Below are positions 60,638 to 64,000 of a DNA stretch of 64,000 bases, in pieces. Positions within the stretch are counted from its first letter, which is position 1; every line of letters begins with the position of its first letter. The notes below the pieces were generated by a model. It had not been told where the DNA came from and did not search any database. It worked only from the letters and a program-made list of their open reading frames with translations. Made by a program: the position numbers and the translations under genes. This stretch comes from Oscarella lobularis (Eukaryota; Porifera; Homoscleromorpha; Homosclerophorida; Oscarellidae). The stretch covers positions 186,001-250,000 of the forward strand of contig NC_089179.1 in NCBI RefSeq assembly GCF_947507565.1, read 5' to 3'.

Positions 60638-62184
60638 ATGAATGTTGACGCAGAAACGGACGCAGCCGATCGCGAAGTGGAAGAAATAAACGGTGTCGCG
60701 TCTGAGAACGGCCGCGAAGAGAATGCAAGAGTAGATGAAGCCGAAATCGAGCAAGCGAATCGCACCGACAAGGAAAAGAGCGAGGAAAGAGTAAATGACG
60801 CGGATTCTCCAGCGGAAGCAGTCACAGACAGAGCGGAACTCTTCGCAAAAGGACTGGCCTTCGAGGTCGGAACTGCCTAGCTTTCGAAGAAAAAAAAAAC
60901 CCGGAGCGCATGCTCCATCTCAGAGAATAATCGAAGAACGTTGTTTCTAGAGAAACGGCAAGCCTGACTATGCCCTACAGTGCTATGTCAACTGTCTAAA
61001 AGATCTCCGAGGTGGTTCTACGTTCACCAAGCTACCCCAATGTCTTCACAGAGTGAGTTTGACTCTTTGATGCAACTATAGTGCAAAGACGATTCTTTTA
61101 GATTGCTGATATTTATTTTGAAGACAACCAGTGTACGTCCATCTTCAATTAGGGTATTTCTCTTCCTGGACTTTCTTTGCAGACGAAAAGGCACTCCAGT
61201 TCATTCAGGCAGAGAAGCTCTACTACGAAAAAGCGCTAATCGATTTAGGAGATCTCCTTGCAACTTCCGGATCTGCTAATGATAATGATGATAATCAAGT
61301 GGACGAACCGGCCACAGTCAGCTTTTCTCAAATAGAGAGAGGAGACCATTGAGTAATGAGATTTTCAGTCTGACAGTCCATTAGCCCAGAAGGCAGATGA
61401 ATACGAGAGATTGGCGCGGCTTTGTTTGGACGAGGGAACGTGAGTGTTGCTTCGCTCATTATAGGTTAATTTTTAGACTCATTTCTCTCGCTGACAGACC
61501 GCATCTTGCTTTGGAATATTGCGGAAAGGTGAGACCCCATTGGCGAATTTCTGTTGCCTTTTAGGGAACGTGTGTAGGCAACGAAAATTCGACAGTCCGT
61601 GTTTGGCGATCATCATGCGACTACAGTGCAAAGTCTTGAGCTATTTACGACAATCTATGCTCAAGTTGGCAAGATGGAGTATTCAGGTGCCTATATAGGT
61701 TTAGAAGGGAGATTTTGTGTATACATTTCATTGGGCAGATGCTATGAAAAAATACACACGTACTCATAATGATAATGATGATGGAGTCGATAGGGATAGT
61801 CAGGACAGAGATGAGAAGGAAGCAAGTAGTCAGAAAGACGAGACTTTGATAGAAGAAAAGCCAGTAGAACCACAGCCTGATGATAGTGATGCTACTACTG
61901 AAAAAAAGAAAGAAGGTAAAGGTAATTTGATAATAGCACGTGGAATTCTTATGGGGAAATATGTTTTAGAATTGTCAGGCTCCGATTCTGAGAAATTGGT
62001 CTTGTCTCAAACGTCCGTTGTAAGGCTTTTGCTGATTTACTTCGTGGTAACTGTCTTCCTTTCCATTACTGTGACACTTCTTTGGTGTGACTACGGGCAA
62101 AGCACTGCGTGCCCGTCAAGTCGTTTCCTTATGCAGAGAGCACGATTCTACATTAAGGCATTTGCTTCTAGAATTTTTAGTTGA
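60638..62184 (+). CDS. CNST: Consortin homologue (trafficking protein with C-terminal TM)
   Basis: In vertebrates consortin binds connexins at the trans-Golgi and promotes their delivery to the surface. The N-terminus is acidic and disordered (MNVDAETDAADREVEEINGV). A helical-repeat region has GKPDYALQCYVNCLKDLRGG, KLPQCLHRIADIYFEDNQ, then EKALQFIQAEKLYYEKALID, matching CLHQIAESYFQEEDYEKAMKFIQLERLYHEQLL. Next: YERLARLCLDEGTPHLALEY, KIRQSVFGDHHATTVQSLEL, FTTIYAQVGKMEYS and an acidic linker. The C-terminal membrane segment and short luminal tail (LLIYFVVTVFLSITVTLLWC, DYGQSTACPS, then RARFYIKAFASRIFS) parallel human LLCIATVFLSVGGTALYCTFGD and its Tyr/Ile-rich end. Several short exons. The match at both the repeat and the TM end makes the call fairly firm. 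Confidence 0.83.
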
Positions 62185-62263
62185 AGATGACTATGAGTGT
62201 ACGTAGTCAATAGAGATTAGTTACAGTACCACGTGTACATTTGTGAAGTGCGCTAAGGAAATA

Positions 62264-64000
62264 ATGGACAACCGTTTGTACGAAAATTACACTGTTGTTC
62301 AGCTGAGACACGAGCTGAAAAGACGTCATCTACCAGTTTTCGGGAAAAAGGCGCTGCTGGTAAAACCGCGAACCTCTTGAAATCGAAGCTCTGACCCAAG
62401 CGCGATACGCTCAAAGATAGAACGTCTCAAAGAAGCGAACGAAACGGACCAAAACTCACAGTAAGTCTACACGAGCACTTTGTTTTCCTAAATCGATTGA
62501 TCGAATCGACGCAGAAACAGCGCGAAAGCCGAAATCGGTAAATATTCCCACATCACGTGTCACACTCGCTCACCCCGCCTCCTCCCCTGCACACACACAG
62601 TAGAGAAAAATGCGGAAGACTCAATAACAGCGCACCGGCGTCGGATCGAGCTAAAAGAGCGTCGAAGTCGGCTCGTTCTGTGGCGCCAGCCCCTACGAAC
62701 TCTCTACTATTTCGCACTCGAAATGGGAATAGAATTGCGGAAACTTTATGACAAGTAGGTATGGGGGCGGGGACCAATCCGGGAACCGACGCCGTTAGGG
62801 ATAGAAAAAATAATTTTAAAAAATAGTCTAGAGATCCTTTCTAGTCATGTGACTTTTTAGACTGCTACACAATCAGCACACTGTCACTATTTCGTCCATT
62901 CTTTTCTGGTGGATATTTCTTTTCTGGTTTTTAGACGGTCCTCATCAAGAGGTAGTTTTTCTCTCTATCGCATGTTCCCTTATAACGTTAGAAAATGCTA
63001 GTACATTCGTCCTTTGCGAGGCGTTCTTATTTGGTGTCTCTACTGGATTGGCTTGGGAGTTCTGTCTTCGATTGGACTGGGAACGGGTTTGCATACTTTT
63101 TTGCTTTACTTGGTATGGCGGGTTTGGGCGTGGGCCACTAAGATAATATTCAACGGCTCTACTAGGGACCCCACATTGCTTCTGTCACTCTATCGGCGTG
63201 GGAATGCATGTCCGTCGATTTTCCGTCTCCTCCGTATCCAGATGAGTAAGTGAAGGAGCTGTTGAATAGGTGTACTAGTCCTTTTTCAGGATTCGGTGTC
63301 CGTCGGATGAACGCACGAATTCCCAGCTGAGCATTTTGACTATTATGAGCAAAGTTAGACTAGAGGCTTTTATGTGGGTAAGCAGAATTGTACACTGGAT
63401 AAGATCTTGTCCGAGTGCGAGGGTTTTTTTCTTTGAGGGCTTTGGCACTGCGATTGGGGAACTTCCGCCCTATTTTATGGCCAGAGCAGGTAATTGTAAC
63501 ATATCCGAATTAGTGCCAATATTTCTATTTGGGGGGATAAATTTAGCTCGTCTTTCTGGGACGAGTGTCGAAGAGGAGGAAATTGAGGAGGAACTAGAGT
63601 CACTCGAAAACACCAAGAATGCGGTGATAATAATAATAATTATTATTATTATTATAAAAATAAGGGGAGAAATTTCGGCGTGATACCGTAGGACTTATTG
63701 ACTCGGGCTAAGAGAGTTATTCACGGGGTGGTGCAAAGAGCCGGATTTATTGGAATATTGTTGTGCGCATCGGTGGGTTGAGGGGCGGCGATCCTTTGCG
63801 CGTTCGTTTTTTGATTTTTCGCGTACAGATTCCCAATCCTCTGTTCGATCTGGCCGGCATAACGTGCGGCCACTTTCTCATTCCTTTTTGGACATTTTTC
63901 GGAGCGACAGTGATAGGAAAGGCTCTGATCAAAATGCACATACAGGCGCGTTTTCCGTAGAAATATTGAGGGTCTGGCTAAAAATCGATTCTCGTTGCGT
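62264..64000 (+). CDS. VMP1: Vacuole membrane protein 1 (3' end beyond window), with possible SAP-motif first exon
   Basis: VMP1 is an ER multispanning scramblase of the DedA/VTT superfamily needed for autophagosome formation. Firm exons begin at 62599: [20 protein letters not shown] then [53 protein letters not shown] then [47 protein letters not shown] then [68 protein letters not shown] then [19 protein letters not shown], the VTT core. The last exon probably ends at 63956 with donor gtagaa. Upstream, 62264-62359 encodes [20 protein letters not shown] then [12 protein letters not shown], a SAP-like motif, followed by a short exon [14 protein letters not shown]. The phase between these two could not be reconciled, so the SAP exon is tentative. 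Confidence 0.9.

Overview
The window is nuclear DNA from an early-branching animal, most likely a sponge and possibly a compact-genome homoscleromorph. Evidence: nearly every gene is split by GT-AG introns of about 45-60 bases; about 26 genes fit in 64 kb; and the gene set is animal-type (TSP1-repeat receptor, EGF-laminin G protein, XBP1 with an IRE1 intron, RIM-BP, kindlin/talin-type FERM, mPR-type PAQR, consortin). The taxon is inferred from gene content and was not tested. Gene models were built by hand from splice-site phases and remembered family conservation. No database search was possible.

Layout. 1-2.1 kb: 3' part of a TSP1-repeat transmembrane receptor (+). 2.4-9.9 kb: MED13, the large subunit of the Mediator kinase module (+). 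10.4-12.0 kb: short-chain acyl-CoA dehydrogenase (-), head-to-head with PRR11 (+, 12.1-13.3 kb) across only 69 bases. 13.5-16.0 kb: a GPI-anchored mucin-like gene and a secreted EGF-laminin G gene, both (-). 17.0-20.3 kb: cytospin (SPECC1L). 20.6-26.5 kb: RIM-binding protein. 26.8-27.8 kb: RAB24. 28.0-31.0 kb: a talin/kindlin-head-like FERM protein.

31.2-32.2 kb: XBP1 (-), whose mRNA carries a 23-nt IRE1-type intron flanked by two textbook stem-loops, with both reading frames open downstream. Its promoter, shared with the divergent KMT5A/SET8 gene (+, 32.4-33.2 kb), holds a perfect ERSE (CCAAT-N9-CCACG). This is the strongest biological find in the window: an apparently complete ATF6/IRE1-to-XBP1 unfolded-protein-response circuit at the DNA level.

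33.3-35.2 kb: pelota. 35.3-36.3 kb: TSEN2 (-). 36.6-42.7 kb: strawberry notch (SBNO). 42.9-44.4 kb: RILP-like. 44.6-47.2 kb: an AAA ATPase of a type best known from fungi. 47.3-48.3 kb: membrane progestin receptor-type PAQR. 48.4-49.2 kb: TMEM199/Vma12. 49.3-51.6 kb: STPG2. 51.7-53.2 kb: nucleoredoxin (-). 53.6-57.3 kb: ABCB10/TAP-like ABC half-transporter. 57.7-60.5 kb: furin-type proprotein convertase. 60.6-62.2 kb: consortin. 62.3-64 kb: VMP1, running off the right edge, with a possible SAP-motif first exon.

Many products serve secretion, membrane traffic and the ER (XBP1, RAB24, RILP-like, TMEM199, convertase, consortin, VMP1). Nothing suggests a co-regulated operon; this may simply reflect a dense genome. 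No tRNA, rRNA, transposon or CRISPR array was found.
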